A stretch of 24,656 nucleotides of DNA from 1-14-2-50-31-20 sp965370315 (GCA_965370315.1 CBDUTO010000060.1:1-24656), one strand, 5' to 3'; shown: positions 7,416 through 15,553, counted from the stretch's first letter. Notes: generated by a model not told the origin, from the sequence alone. Program-made: numbers and translations.

Positions 7416-7808
7416 ATGACTGACGAAAAAGCAATGGTGAAAATAGAGGAGAAGTCTAGTTGGGATGAAGCCTTAGAAAGTGAATCTTGGGTAGCCCCAA
7501 AGACAAACATTTATGAAACAAATGATAACTACTATCTAACAGCTGATATGCCGGGAGTTAGTAGAGATAAAATAAAAGTTGAATTAGAAAAAGGTAGTCT
7601 TCTAGTTATGGGAAGAATTAACTATGAAGATGTTTCAACTCGCAAATTTGTTTTGCAAGAAAATGAGTTTGGAAATTTCTATAGAAAGTTCAATCTTTCA
7701 GATAGTGTTGATAGTAACAAAATTGATGCGCGTTTTGAAAATGGACAACTGATTCTGACACTTCCGAAACATGAAAGAGTTAAACCAAAGAATATTGTTA
7801 TAAATTAA
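7416..7808 (+). CDS. Small heat shock protein, Hsp20 family (second copy)
   Basis: A 130-residue alpha-crystallin protein, clearly different in sequence from the one upstream of dnaK, so it is an old paralogue and not a recent duplicate. The crystallin domain covers about 27-120: TADMPGVSRDKIKVEL (43-58), FGNFYRKFNLSDSV (85-98) and NGQLILTLPKHE (109-120). It ends with IVI, the classic I-x-I oligomer anchor. The N-terminal arm is short and acidic. The ATG is preceded by GGAGG at good spacing. It is the last gene of the heat-shock block and is closed by a strong terminator. It likely acts as a holdase partner for DnaK. Confidence 0.94.
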   Translation: MTDEKAMVKIEEKSSWDEALESESWVAPKTNIYETNDNYYLTADMPGVSRDKIKVELEKGSLLVMGRINYEDVSTRKFVLQENEFGNFYRKFNLSDSVDSNKIDARFENGQLILTLPKHERVKPKNIVIN

Positions 7809-7829
7809 ATAGATTTCCCATATAAATTA

Positions 7830-7866
7830 AAAGCCCATCAGAGATTATTTTTGATGGGCTTTTTTT
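7830..7866. terminator. Strong bidirectional terminator
   Basis: AAAGCCCATCA (7830-7840) and TGATGGGCTTT (7852-7862) form a perfect 11-base stem with an 11-base loop. A T run continues on the plus strand and a T-rich stretch lies on the other side for the minus strand, so it can end both hsp20 and the convergent peptidase gene. Confidence 0.92.
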
Positions 7867-7889
7867 ATTTGTGAATTTGCTATAATCAG

Positions 7890-9542
7890 TTACTTCTCAA
7901 TCTGAAATACTGGAGTAATATCAACAGGAAGAACACTCAATTTTTCAACAAGTATTTTAATTGATTCAGAGGAAACAGCATATTTTGCAATTAAAGATTT
8001 TGCACCTTCGTAGTCTCCATTTGCTTGAATCATTAGCACTTTGTTTGCTAGTTCTTTAAGAGCTGGATATGCTTTCTCGAAATTCACTTTTACTCTTATA
8101 GTTTCAGAGTTGAACTCATAAGCACCTTTCTCAAGTAAGTAATTATAAATAATTGCGTTGCCACCACCGTGCGCTTCATTTATTCCAAAACGGATTGAGC
8201 GAAAAACTCCACCAAGGAATGTTACCCACATTTCATTTTCGAATTCTTCAGGATAAACTCCTTTTCCAATCATGAAACTATTATTGTAAAGTCCTAATAT
8301 GTCCGCTTTACATTCTTCAATTGTTGAGTAGGTCTCTTTCAATTCTTTTTTAACTTCTGTTTCTTTACCATCAACTACTATGAAGCCTGGTCCTAATCCG
8401 TGTGACATTTCGTGCATTAAAGTGTGATTAAAGAAAGCATCGAAAGTAACATATTGCAATTGTGATTCATCCAAAACCATTTCCGAAATTGGTTTAAGTA
8501 ACTTTTTAAATTTTGCTTCATGAACATTTATTAGCATTACTTTTTTGGAACCTTTTGCTTTGCGAACACGTTCATCATTTGGAAGATTAAATGCTAATGT
8601 TTGAACTCCAGCTTTTGTATCACCTGCACTAAATACCTCTTGCGCAACAATAATAGGGGAGTCGCTTCCACGCTCAAAATTTTTATGCTCTTGCGGAATT
8701 GGTAAATGCTCTTCCATTTCAGTTAAGTAGTTTGCGAAGGTTTTTAATTTTTCTGTGCTTTCTGGATCAACCAATGTTAGGAAAGTTTCGAATGATGCTT
8801 TGTAATTAAAAAGACCATCTTCATAAACTTCATAAGGACCAATTATCACTTCAATTGTGTGATCTTTTAAATCCATCCAAGCCATGTCGCTTTCATAATA
8901 ATCATTAGTCTCAAATGCTATTGCACGAGTTAGTAAATAGTTTTTAAGTGTTTTATTTTCAGCATATTCTGCTGCTTCTGTCATCAACTTTGAAATTTCT
9001 GTCAACTGAGTTTCGTAATACTCTGTATATGGAATTGCAACAAGCTTTCCATTTTCTCTTCGAATCATTGTAAACTCAGAAGTAAATTCTGCTTCCTTTT
9101 CTGGATTCTCTTTTAGGAAAATTTCAAATTCCTCTTTTGTCATATCTTCTGGATAGAAGTTTGCACCAGCTGGTTTTTGCTCATTACCATAAAAAGGTTT
9201 CTCGTGATCTAGTCTATCGAAAGGTCCAAAATTTATGTTGAAATATTCTAAAACAACTCTATCAGTTGTATCAGCTGATTTTAACAGAATATCTTCAATC
9301 TCTTCATTTCTCGAATATACTTGATCAAGAAAAATTCTATCAATTATTTTTCCAGCAGCGTAAAGTTTTTCAACTACTACTTTCTGATTATCATCTAAAA
9401 GAGAATTATCATAAGTTAATTCAGTTTTTGAGTAGTGGTCAATTTTCTTTTTCAAATCTGAAATCTCCTTCTCTTTGTTTTCAGCTGAACAGCCAAATAG
9501 TAAAAATGTGGCAATCAATGTTGCTGCAATTAGTCTTTGCAT
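7890..9542 (-). CDS. Lipoprotein zinc peptidase, M49 (dipeptidyl peptidase III-like) family
   Basis: The 550-residue product has a lipoprotein signal peptide (LLFGC, lipidated Cys18), so it should be anchored in a membrane facing the periplasm or cell surface. The catalytic region holds HEMSHGLGPG at 377-386 and EECKAD at 409-414, which would supply two His and one Glu zinc ligands plus the catalytic Glu378. The HGLGP spacing and the EECKAD helix resemble M49 peptidases, particularly the form found fused to Nudix domains in plant NUDT3 proteins. Classical dipeptidyl peptidase III has HExxxH, but here the motif is HExxH. M49 enzymes usually release dipeptides from the N-terminus of short peptides; the actual substrate here is unknown. 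It is monocistronic and ends at the shared terminator. The first ATG gives a normal lipoprotein leader. Confidence 0.82.
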   Translation of the reverse strand: MQRLIAATLIATFLLFGCSAENKEKEISDLKKKIDHYSKTELTYDNSLLDDNQKVVVEKLYAAGKIIDRIFLDQVYSRNEEIEDILLKSADTTDRVVLEYFNINFGPFDRLDHEKPFYGNEQKPAGANFYPEDMTKEEFEIFLKENPEKEAEFTSEFTMIRRENGKLVAIPYTEYYETQLTEISKLMTEAAEYAENKTLKNYLLTRAIAFETNDYYESDMAWMDLKDHTIEVIIGPYEVYEDGLFNYKASFETFLTLVDPESTEKLKTFANYLTEMEEHLPIPQEHKNFERGSDSPIIVAQEVFSAGDTKAGVQTLAFNLPNDERVRKAKGSKKVMLINVHEAKFKKLLKPISEMVLDESQLQYVTFDAFFNHTLMHEMSHGLGPGFIVVDGKETEVKKELKETYSTIEECKADILGLYNNSFMIGKGVYPEEFENEMWVTFLGGVFRSIRFGINEAHGGGNAIIYNYLLEKGAYEFNSETIRVKVNFEKAYPALKELANKVLMIQANGDYEGAKSLIAKYAVSSESIKILVEKLSVLPVDITPVFQIEK

Positions 9543-9807
9543 AATTTCCTCGTATGAATTTTAATTATCGATGCAAAATATGAAAATATAAATAATAACT
9601 CTTTATGAAATTCTAATGCAAAAAAGATATTATGTCTTATTAAATAAGATAAAATCAACTTGTTATGTTTTTGTAAAATAATTAAATTGCAGGAAACCAA
9701 TGCAGAGCGAGAGTCCATCATGGGCATACCTCAAAACTTAATTGATTTTAATTGGTGAATTTAATAAAAACTGAAGTTTATAATACTATTCTCTCATTGG
9801 AGGCATC

Positions 9808-10524
9808 TTGAAACAATTCAAATCTGTAATACTGTCAACTCTATTAGTATTTTTGATTTTCTCATCATGGTCGAATGGACAAGAAATTGGTGGACCCTAC
9901 ACAACTGACGAAAATACAGTTATCTTAATGCACTTTGATGGTACTTTAACAAATAATTCTTCATTATCCAGCGATGGTGTTCCTCATGGTAATGATGTGT
10001 CTTTTAGTTCACACACACTTCCAAACTTAGGTTCTTCGCTGAGAATTAATAATAGTAATTCTTCAAGTAAAAATTATATATCAATCCCGCATAATAATAA
10101 TTTAAGCTTAACAGAAAGTTGGACAATTGAATTCTGGTTTAAAATTACTTCATGGGATCAAAGTCACAATAATTGGCCACTTCCAATTTTGCTTCCAACT
10201 ACAGGATTTGATTCCAATTACTATCTTGAAATTCCAGCAAGTTGGGGAAGGCTTAAATATGGTTTTAGTAGCAGTGATGGTGGAGTACAGATTCTTTCCT
10301 CAGAAAATAGTATTACAACTGGCACTTGGTATCATGTCGCACTAATAAATGATTATGAGAACAGTGCAATTGAATTGCTCTTACACGATTCTGATTATAA
10401 TAAACTTGAAGAACAAATAGGCTCTTACAATGCTGGAACAACAATTAGCACCGGAACCCAAGATCTAAGAATTGGAGCAGGAATTTTCAATGAAAATCAT
10501 TTTGATGGTATATTGATGAATTAA
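9808..10524 (+). CDS. N-terminal piece of frameshifted giant secreted protein: signal peptide + LamG domain
   Basis: It starts at TTG 9808, supported by GGAGG at 9798-9802. A signal peptide (about 1-24, ending WSNGQ) is followed by a concanavalin-like LamG/laminin-G jelly roll (about 35-234): LMHFDGTLTNNSS, ISIPHNNNLSLTESWTIEFW, TGTWYHVALI and a terminal IGAG-FDG strand. LamG modules usually bind glycans. The frame stops at 10522 inside the last strand of the domain, exactly where LamG proteins continue with Y-I-D-E-L-R-I-S-N. That continuation is present in frame 3 from 10509, so this is not a complete gene but the first part of the one that continues at 10599-13520. A one-base deletion near 10507-10510 explains it. 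It may be a true mutation or an assembly error. Confidence 0.85.
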   Translation: MKQFKSVILSTLLVFLIFSSWSNGQEIGGPYTTDENTVILMHFDGTLTNNSSLSSDGVPHGNDVSFSSHTLPNLGSSLRINNSNSSSKNYISIPHNNNLSLTESWTIEFWFKITSWDQSHNNWPLPILLPTTGFDSNYYLEIPASWGRLKYGFSSSDGGVQILSSENSITTGTWYHVALINDYENSAIELLLHDSDYNKLEEQIGSYNAGTTISTGTQDLRIGAGIFNENHFDGILMN

Positions 10525-10598
10525 GAATTAGTAATGTAGTAAGAACCTTTGAACCACCTCCACCTCCTCCATTCCCTGAAGTACTTGATGAAGCGAGA

Positions 10599-13520
10599 AT
10601 GACTAGAAAAATCAACGCTCTTAATTTGCATCAGATGAAGTATAATAATTCTCCATATGAGTTAACTATTGATCTGTTATCATCATCAGAATATGAAACT
10701 CAGAAGCCTTCAGATGCTCTTCCTTTTGATTGTGGTTATGTAAACGAGGATGGATTGGTTTATGTTAGTGAGCCTACTACTGCAGAACAATTGGAAGTAT
10801 TTTCGGATATTGACCAAGCTGCGATTTACTACATGTGCCAATCTTTCCTTCAATATTACTATCAATCAACTGAGATGCCAATATGGTTTAAAACTGGTTT
10901 TGCTGCATATGAATCTGATATGCGTTTTGAAGATAATGATATCAAAACTGCATACAATAATTATGGTGGAACTCTTACCTCTTTTGATGTTCTTAACAAT
11001 CCAACAACCTTTGCTGCTAATAATGGATTGGCTATCTCTTACATGTTTGGCGAATTCCTTGGTGTTTTCAAAGTTTGGAGTTATAATATGGTTCGGGAAG
11101 TTAATGAATCCACCATACTTCCTGAATCAAGTTGGTATAATGCAGGAACAATTGAAGACCTCTTTGATTATTTCATGTTGCGATATTTTGATGCCCGTAT
11201 TCTAGAAGGGAACGAGCAGGTGAGGCTAAAGCTAGGTAAGGAAACTGAACATTTTAAACATTATTATCGTAATGCAGAAGATTATTGGCTTGTTCATTTT
11301 CCAGATATACTAGAAGTAGCAATCACAGAATATATAGGATTAATGGATTTTGAGACTTTTGAAAAATTCAGTTCTTTAACTATGCCAATTTGTAGTTATG
11401 TAACAATTGGTGGAGGAGATTGTACTAACCTTAGATATACTAGTGGTACTGCTTGGTCGTCTGGCATATGGGCTTCAAGTCCAGATACAGATAACGCCAG
11501 TGATATTGAGCGATTTGAACATCTCATTAGACATGAATTAGCTCACTTAGTACAAGAGCATCTTCCAGCAGAAAATATGACCGCATGGCTAAATGAGGGA
11601 TATGCAGAATTTATGTCGCGAGGTCCAAGCACACAAGAGGAAAAAGAAGCATTAAAATCTACAACCGAAAATGCATTAAATGATGCTACAACTTATTTTG
11701 GACACCTTCCTACTTTTGAAGATACCAAGGTTTATCCAGGTCAAACAAATGTTGACTATTATTTATTGGGTCAAATAATGCTCAATTTTATTTATGAGAG
11801 TGGGGGTTATTCTTCCATAAAAGATGTAATGGTTAATCATGAAGTTGGTATTAGTAATTTGGGGTATGTATCATTAGAAGCATTCATGGATGCTTATTAC
11901 AATTATGTAGATGTTGAATACCTTCAGATAGTTCCACAAAATGGCACACTAAGTAGTAATAAAATAATAGAAAGCACAAACCTTGGTTATACATGTCAAT
12001 ATAGAGTTTACACACCAGCCACTTATTACTCATTATCAGATTTGCCTACAATTTATGTTACTGATGGTCAAAATTATCTAAGTAGTTCTATGGGAAAAAT
12101 GGTTGCTACATTAGATAATTTAATTACTAATGAAATTATAAAGCCAGTAATAGCTGTATTTTTAGATCCTCGTGACCCAAATAATTTATCTAATGACAGA
12201 CGTGGATTTGAATATCGTAATAATATTAATTTTGTTAATTACGTAACTCAAGAGTTAATACCTGTAATTGATGCAAATTACAATACTGATGCTTCCGCCA
12301 ATGCCAGGGGAATAATGGGAACTTCGTATGGTGGCTATAATGCTGAATATTTTTCCGTAAAAGCATCCTATTATTTTAATTTATTTGGAATGAATTCCGC
12401 ATATTTACATCCAAATGATGGTTACGACATTGACGCTGACTTACAAGCTGCAAACTTGGATGGAATGAAATTATATCTAAGTACTGGTTCCTCAGATGCA
12501 GATGGCGTAAGATATTTTAATAGATTAAAAGGAATATTTGATTCAAAAGGTATAGTGTTTGAGTCTGATATTGTAAGCGGAGGTCATGATTGGGGTACAT
12601 GGAGTAAAGTAGTTGATAATGCACTTTATTATTTTTTCCCAAATTCCTCAAATGGGAACCCTCCACTTCTTAGTAATATTTCGGACCAATTAATATTTGA
12701 GGGTAAACTGTTCCAAACAATAAAGTTAGATGATTTTGTCTCTGATTCTGATAATGCAGATTCAGAAATTACTTGGACGTATTCCGGAAATGATAAACTA
12801 TCAATAGAAATAGATGGAAATAGAAATGCAACCATTGCACCAATTGATATAAATTGGTTTGGTAATGAAACTATAACTTTTATTGCAACAGACCCATCTG
12901 GAAATTCAAACAGCGATGATGTGAAATTTATTATAGTTCCTGTAAATGACTATCCAATAATAAGTGATGCCCCAGAACTTATTGAATTTGTTTCGGACAC
13001 AAGTTTTCCTATTAATATTTGGGAGTTGGTCTCGGATATTGAAACAGCTAACGAATTACTGATATGTGAATTCAGTGTTGATACAGATTCAATTCTATTT
13101 TCTTACAATGATGGAACTGGAATACTTATACTAAGTGCAGTGTTAGAATTTGGTGGAGAAGGTGATTTAATAGATACAATTCACATAGCAGTTGAAAAAG
13201 CTGTTATTATTGGAGTTGCTGATGCAATTATTATTCCAGATGAATATGTACTGCATCAGAATTATCCAAATCCATTTAACCCAACTACAATTGTTAAGTA
13301 TGGAATACCAGAACAAAGCAATATTAGAATTGAAATATTTAATATGCTTGGTCAAAGTGTTGGTTTATTGGTTAACTCAGAAAAATCAGCTGGCTATTAT
13401 GAAACCACATGGGATGCATCCAACTTGCCAAGTGGAATTTATTTAATTAGCATTAGAGCTGAAGGATTAGATTCTAAAAAGAATTTCACACAAGTTAAGA
13501 AAGCGTTGTTGTTGAAATAA
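10599..13520 (+). CDS. C-terminal piece of the same gene: peptidase + esterase + Ig-like region + T9SS sorting domain
   Basis: The frame is open back to 10509 (YIDELRISNVVRTFEPPPPPP linker), so the ATG at 10599 is probably not a real start; the joined protein would be about 1,237 residues. In numbering from 10599: 20-200 resembles a degenerate copy of the next domain; 260-440 is a gluzincin-like metallopeptidase with HELAH at 312-316 and Glu333 in LNEGYAEF; 455-680 is an alpha/beta-hydrolase esterase of the enterochelin/feruloyl-esterase type with GTSYGG (Ser576) and GGHDW (His663), Asp possibly in the 601-635 region; 690-785 is a cadherin/Ig-like domain; 882-973 is a T9SS type A tail with QNYPNPFNPTT and a Lys-rich end. 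The protein should be exported to the surface. Substrates are unknown; a role in glycan ester and protein degradation is inference. Confidence 0.85.
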   Translation: MTRKINALNLHQMKYNNSPYELTIDLLSSSEYETQKPSDALPFDCGYVNEDGLVYVSEPTTAEQLEVFSDIDQAAIYYMCQSFLQYYYQSTEMPIWFKTGFAAYESDMRFEDNDIKTAYNNYGGTLTSFDVLNNPTTFAANNGLAISYMFGEFLGVFKVWSYNMVREVNESTILPESSWYNAGTIEDLFDYFMLRYFDARILEGNEQVRLKLGKETEHFKHYYRNAEDYWLVHFPDILEVAITEYIGLMDFETFEKFSSLTMPICSYVTIGGGDCTNLRYTSGTAWSSGIWASSPDTDNASDIERFEHLIRHELAHLVQEHLPAENMTAWLNEGYAEFMSRGPSTQEEKEALKSTTENALNDATTYFGHLPTFEDTKVYPGQTNVDYYLLGQIMLNFIYESGGYSSIKDVMVNHEVGISNLGYVSLEAFMDAYYNYVDVEYLQIVPQNGTLSSNKIIESTNLGYTCQYRVYTPATYYSLSDLPTIYVTDGQNYLSSSMGKMVATLDNLITNEIIKPVIAVFLDPRDPNNLSNDRRGFEYRNNINFVNYVTQELIPVIDANYNTDASANARGIMGTSYGGYNAEYFSVKASYYFNLFGMNSAYLHPNDGYDIDADLQAANLDGMKLYLSTGSSDADGVRYFNRLKGIFDSKGIVFESDIVSGGHDWGTWSKVVDNALYYFFPNSSNGNPPLLSNISDQLIFEGKLFQTIKLDDFVSDSDNADSEITWTYSGNDKLSIEIDGNRNATIAPIDINWFGNETITFIATDPSGNSNSDDVKFIIVPVNDYPIISDAPELIEFVSDTSFPINIWELVSDIETANELLICEFSVDTDSILFSYNDGTGILILSAVLEFGGEGDLIDTIHIAVEKAVIIGVADAIIIPDEYVLHQNYPNPFNPTTIVKYGIPEQSNIRIEIFNMLGQSVGLLVNSEKSAGYYETTWDASNLPSGIYLISIRAEGLDSKKNFTQVKKALLLK

Positions 13521-13524
13521 TAGA

Positions 13525-13660
13525 AAGCTTTGAATAACCTCATTCTGTCATTGTGACCTCGATTTTTTATCGAGGTGTAGCAATCTGTCCTATTTTGGTA
13601 GATTGCTTCGGAAAAAGCTCCTCGCAAAGACGTAATTTTGTAGAGGTTATGCAAAGGCTT
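13525..13660. repeat. 136-bp intergenic palindromic element with inverted terminal arms
   Basis: The block is bounded by near-complementary arms (13525-13541 and 13643-13660; one mismatch and one extra base). Inside are two perfect hairpins: CCTCGAT/ATCGAGG (13557-13563 with 13569-13575) and AGCAATCT/AGATTGCT (13579-13586 with 13600-13607). Words such as GTCATTGTGACC, GCAATCT, GATTGCTTCGG and CTCCTCGCAAAGACG belong to a type of dispersed repeat I recognise from many bacterial genomes. It follows the T9SS gene directly and may also act as a terminator. Confidence 0.8.
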
Positions 13661-13708
13661 CTATTAAGTTAAGATTGGATGAATATGTAAAACAAATAAG
13701 GAGTAGAT

Positions 13709-14221
13709 ATGAAAAATGGATTAACGATAGTCTTTACAATTATTTTCTTTTTGGTGTTATCCTTTTCCCAAATTATTGCCCAAGTTGAAGAATTAGAAAA
13801 TTCATCTCATGATATGCTAATCAAAAGTGAGGTTGAAACTGCAATTAGTATGCTTCAAGCAATTTATGCAAAACATGAAGCGGAAGAAATGTCTCTTGAG
13901 CAAGCAAGGAAGTTAGGAACCGATTTACTCCGTGAACTTAGGTATGGTGCAGATGGATATTTCTGGGCTGATACTGAGGAAGGTGTAAATGTGGTTCTTT
14001 ATGGTAGAAAAGATGTTGAGGAAAAAAATCGTCTCGAAGCAAAGGATGAACATGGCACATTCTTTATCAAAGAACTACTAGCTGCTGGAAGTAAAGATGG
14101 TGGTGGATATGTGGAGTATTGGTTTACGAAAAAAGGGAAGTCAAAAGCTGAAGCAAAGAGATCATATGCGCTTCTATTTAAACCATTTGGATGGGTAGTT
14201 GGTACTGGGTATTATCGATAA
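13709..14221 (+). CDS. Periplasmic single-Cache (sCache_2) domain protein
   Basis: The 170-residue product has a signal peptide (about 1-25, ending IIAQ) and then one ligand-binding Cache domain. Family features are the long first helix (about 35-77), the RYGADGYFW motif (78-86), the KDVEEKNRLEAKDEHGTFFI stretch (101-120), GGGYVEYWF (131-139) and the closing FKPFGWVVGTGYY. In chemoreceptors and sensor kinases this module senses small molecules in the periplasm, but here it ends after the domain with no transmembrane anchor or signalling part. It would thus be a free periplasmic binding protein, perhaps presenting a ligand to a membrane partner encoded elsewhere. An AAGGAG precedes the ATG. 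The gene stands between a repeat element and yceH and may share a transcript with the latter. Ligand unknown. Confidence 0.85.
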   Translation: MKNGLTIVFTIIFFLVLSFSQIIAQVEELENSSHDMLIKSEVETAISMLQAIYAKHEAEEMSLEQARKLGTDLLRELRYGADGYFWADTEEGVNVVLYGRKDVEEKNRLEAKDEHGTFFIKELLAAGSKDGGGYVEYWFTKKGKSKAEAKRSYALLFKPFGWVVGTGYYR

Positions 14222-14322
14222 AAACACTTTTGTTGAAATATTAAATAAATGGTATTCTGTTGAAATTTGTGAAAAGCAATCTTATTTTTAATCTGGAATT
14301 ATAAAATTTTATATGGAGCAAA

Positions 14323-14961
14323 ATGAGATTGTTATCACATGAAGAAGTAAGAGTATTAGGTGCAATGTTAGAGAAACAGTATACCACTCCTGCTTACTAT
14401 CCAATGACCATAAATTCGATTACCAATGCATGTAATCAAAAATCAAGTCGTAATCCTGTTGTTACATATGATGAATCCCAAGTGGAAGATATAGTTAGTA
14501 ATTTAAGAGAAAAGCAGCTTTCTGGAATAGTTACAAGTAGTGAGTTCCGAGTTCCTAAATATACTCAAGTATTTGGACGACATTATAACTTGTCAATTCA
14601 AGAAGTAGCGGTTCTTTGTCTGTTGTTTTTACGTGGCGCACAGACAGTAGGTGAAATTAGAAGTAGATCAAGTAGGATTTATAATTTTACTGATTTAGCT
14701 GAAGTTCATGAAACATTCGACAAATTGTTAAATAGGGAGGAGGCACCGTTTTTAATTAAACTCCCTAAGAATAGTGGAAGAGAGCATAGATTTACTCATC
14801 TGTTTTGTGGAGAACCTGAAATAGAAGTTCAAGATGAACCGATTAAAAAAGAAACTTTGGAAGCAAAAGTAAATCAGTTGGAAGATGAGGTTCTAAAATT
14901 GAAAGAAGAAATTACAACTATTAGAAATGAATTTGATCAATTCCGAAAGGAATTTGAATAA
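14323..14961 (+). CDS. YceH family protein (DUF480, winged helix)
   Basis: This 212-residue protein matches the YceH/DUF480 family: the opening LLSHEEVRVLGAMLEKQYTTP (residues 3-23), YPMTINSITNACNQKSSRNPV (26-46) and the RGAQTVGEIRSRS motif (109-121) are family hallmarks. The fold is two tandem winged-helix domains, which suggests DNA or protein binding, but no firm function is known. From about residue 170 a charged heptad-like coiled coil (LEAKVNQLEDEVLKLKEEI) ends the protein and probably drives dimerisation. A TGGAG lies before the ATG. It is 101 bases downstream of the Cache gene and faces a convergent membrane-protein gene across two palindromic repeats. Confidence 0.88.
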   Translation: MRLLSHEEVRVLGAMLEKQYTTPAYYPMTINSITNACNQKSSRNPVVTYDESQVEDIVSNLREKQLSGIVTSSEFRVPKYTQVFGRHYNLSIQEVAVLCLLFLRGAQTVGEIRSRSSRIYNFTDLAEVHETFDKLLNREEAPFLIKLPKNSGREHRFTHLFCGEPEIEVQDEPIKKETLEAKVNQLEDEVLKLKEEITTIRNEFDQFRKEFE

Positions 14962-15001
14962 AAACATACTATAATCTTGAACACAATGTTTTTTGACTAA
15001 G

Positions 15002-15069
15002 CCACGACTTCAGTCGTGGGAAAACAAATTAAGTGTAAACATTCCCAAATGGACTTCAGTCCGTTTGGG
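15002..15069. repeat. Pair of REP-like palindromes with a shared GAC-TTCA-GTC core
   Basis: The first palindrome (15002-15019) is CCACGAC-TTCA-GTCGTGG; the second (15044-15069) has arms CCCAAATGGAC and GTCCGTTTGGG around the same TTCA loop, with a single T/G mismatch. Their outer arms differ but the GAC-TTCA-GTC core is identical. They sit between the convergent yceH and membrane-protein genes and could terminate both. No RAYT/IS200-like transposase is visible in the window. Confidence 0.85.
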
Positions 15070-15111
15070 TACTTTTCATACATATAGTTATAAAATAATT
15101 TTAACATCGCA

Positions 15112-15426
15112 CTAAAAAATATGCTTCATGTCTGTTAAGAATGTTGCGATCCATAGAATAGAAGCGAGTAAAGATAGAATTATTCCAAAAATTGCTAGTT
15201 TTTTATAACCACCTTTTCTAAAAGAATAAATACCAAATATAAGACCAAATACTGAAACGAATGGGATAATTACTAATAAACCGAGTACAATAGAAGTTAT
15301 TGCTGTTTTCTTTCCGCCCCTTTGTTCGTCATTATCATCTGAAGTAGAAACTTTTAATAATAAATATAGTTCTCTAATTATTCCACCAATACCAAGTCCA
15401 ATAATTACTCCCCATTCAGGTTCCAT
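15112..15426 (-). CDS. Small integral membrane protein (DUF4190-like)
   Basis: A 104-residue protein with three hydrophobic segments at about 6-25 (weaker, GVIIGLGIGGIIRELYLLL), 42-70 (AITSIVLGLLVIIPFVSVFGLIFGIYSF) and 75-98 (KLAIFGIILSLLASILWIATFL). A charged, polar loop (STSDDNDEQRGGKK) separates the first two. The G-I-Y-S-F-R-K-G-G-Y-K-K turn between the last two segments resembles small DUF4190-type membrane proteins, whose function is not known. GAGGT precedes the ATG on the minus strand. It is not tightly linked to rpmB upstream: more than 300 bases with a terminator lie between. I make no functional claim. Confidence 0.65.
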   Translation of the reverse strand: MEPEWGVIIGLGIGGIIRELYLLLKVSTSDDNDEQRGGKKTAITSIVLGLLVIIPFVSVFGLIFGIYSFRKGGYKKLAIFGIILSLLASILWIATFLTDMKHIF

Positions 15427-15553
15427 ATTTACCTCGCAAAATATTTTCCAGATATTATTGTCGTTACTAGAAATGCATTTTTTGAATAGGAGAAATATAA
15501 TATAGACATAATAGATATTGTGTTTATAATCTAAAAAGAATGAACTTTAGAAA

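Noticed and set aside
9266..9544. Plus-strand open frame inside the M49 gene
   Set aside because: Antisense shadow of a gene with clear family motifs; no independent signals.
10500..10530. Programmed -1 frameshift linking the two pieces of the giant gene
   Set aside because: No X-XXY-YYZ slippery heptamer is present at the junction; a one-base deletion is the simpler reading.
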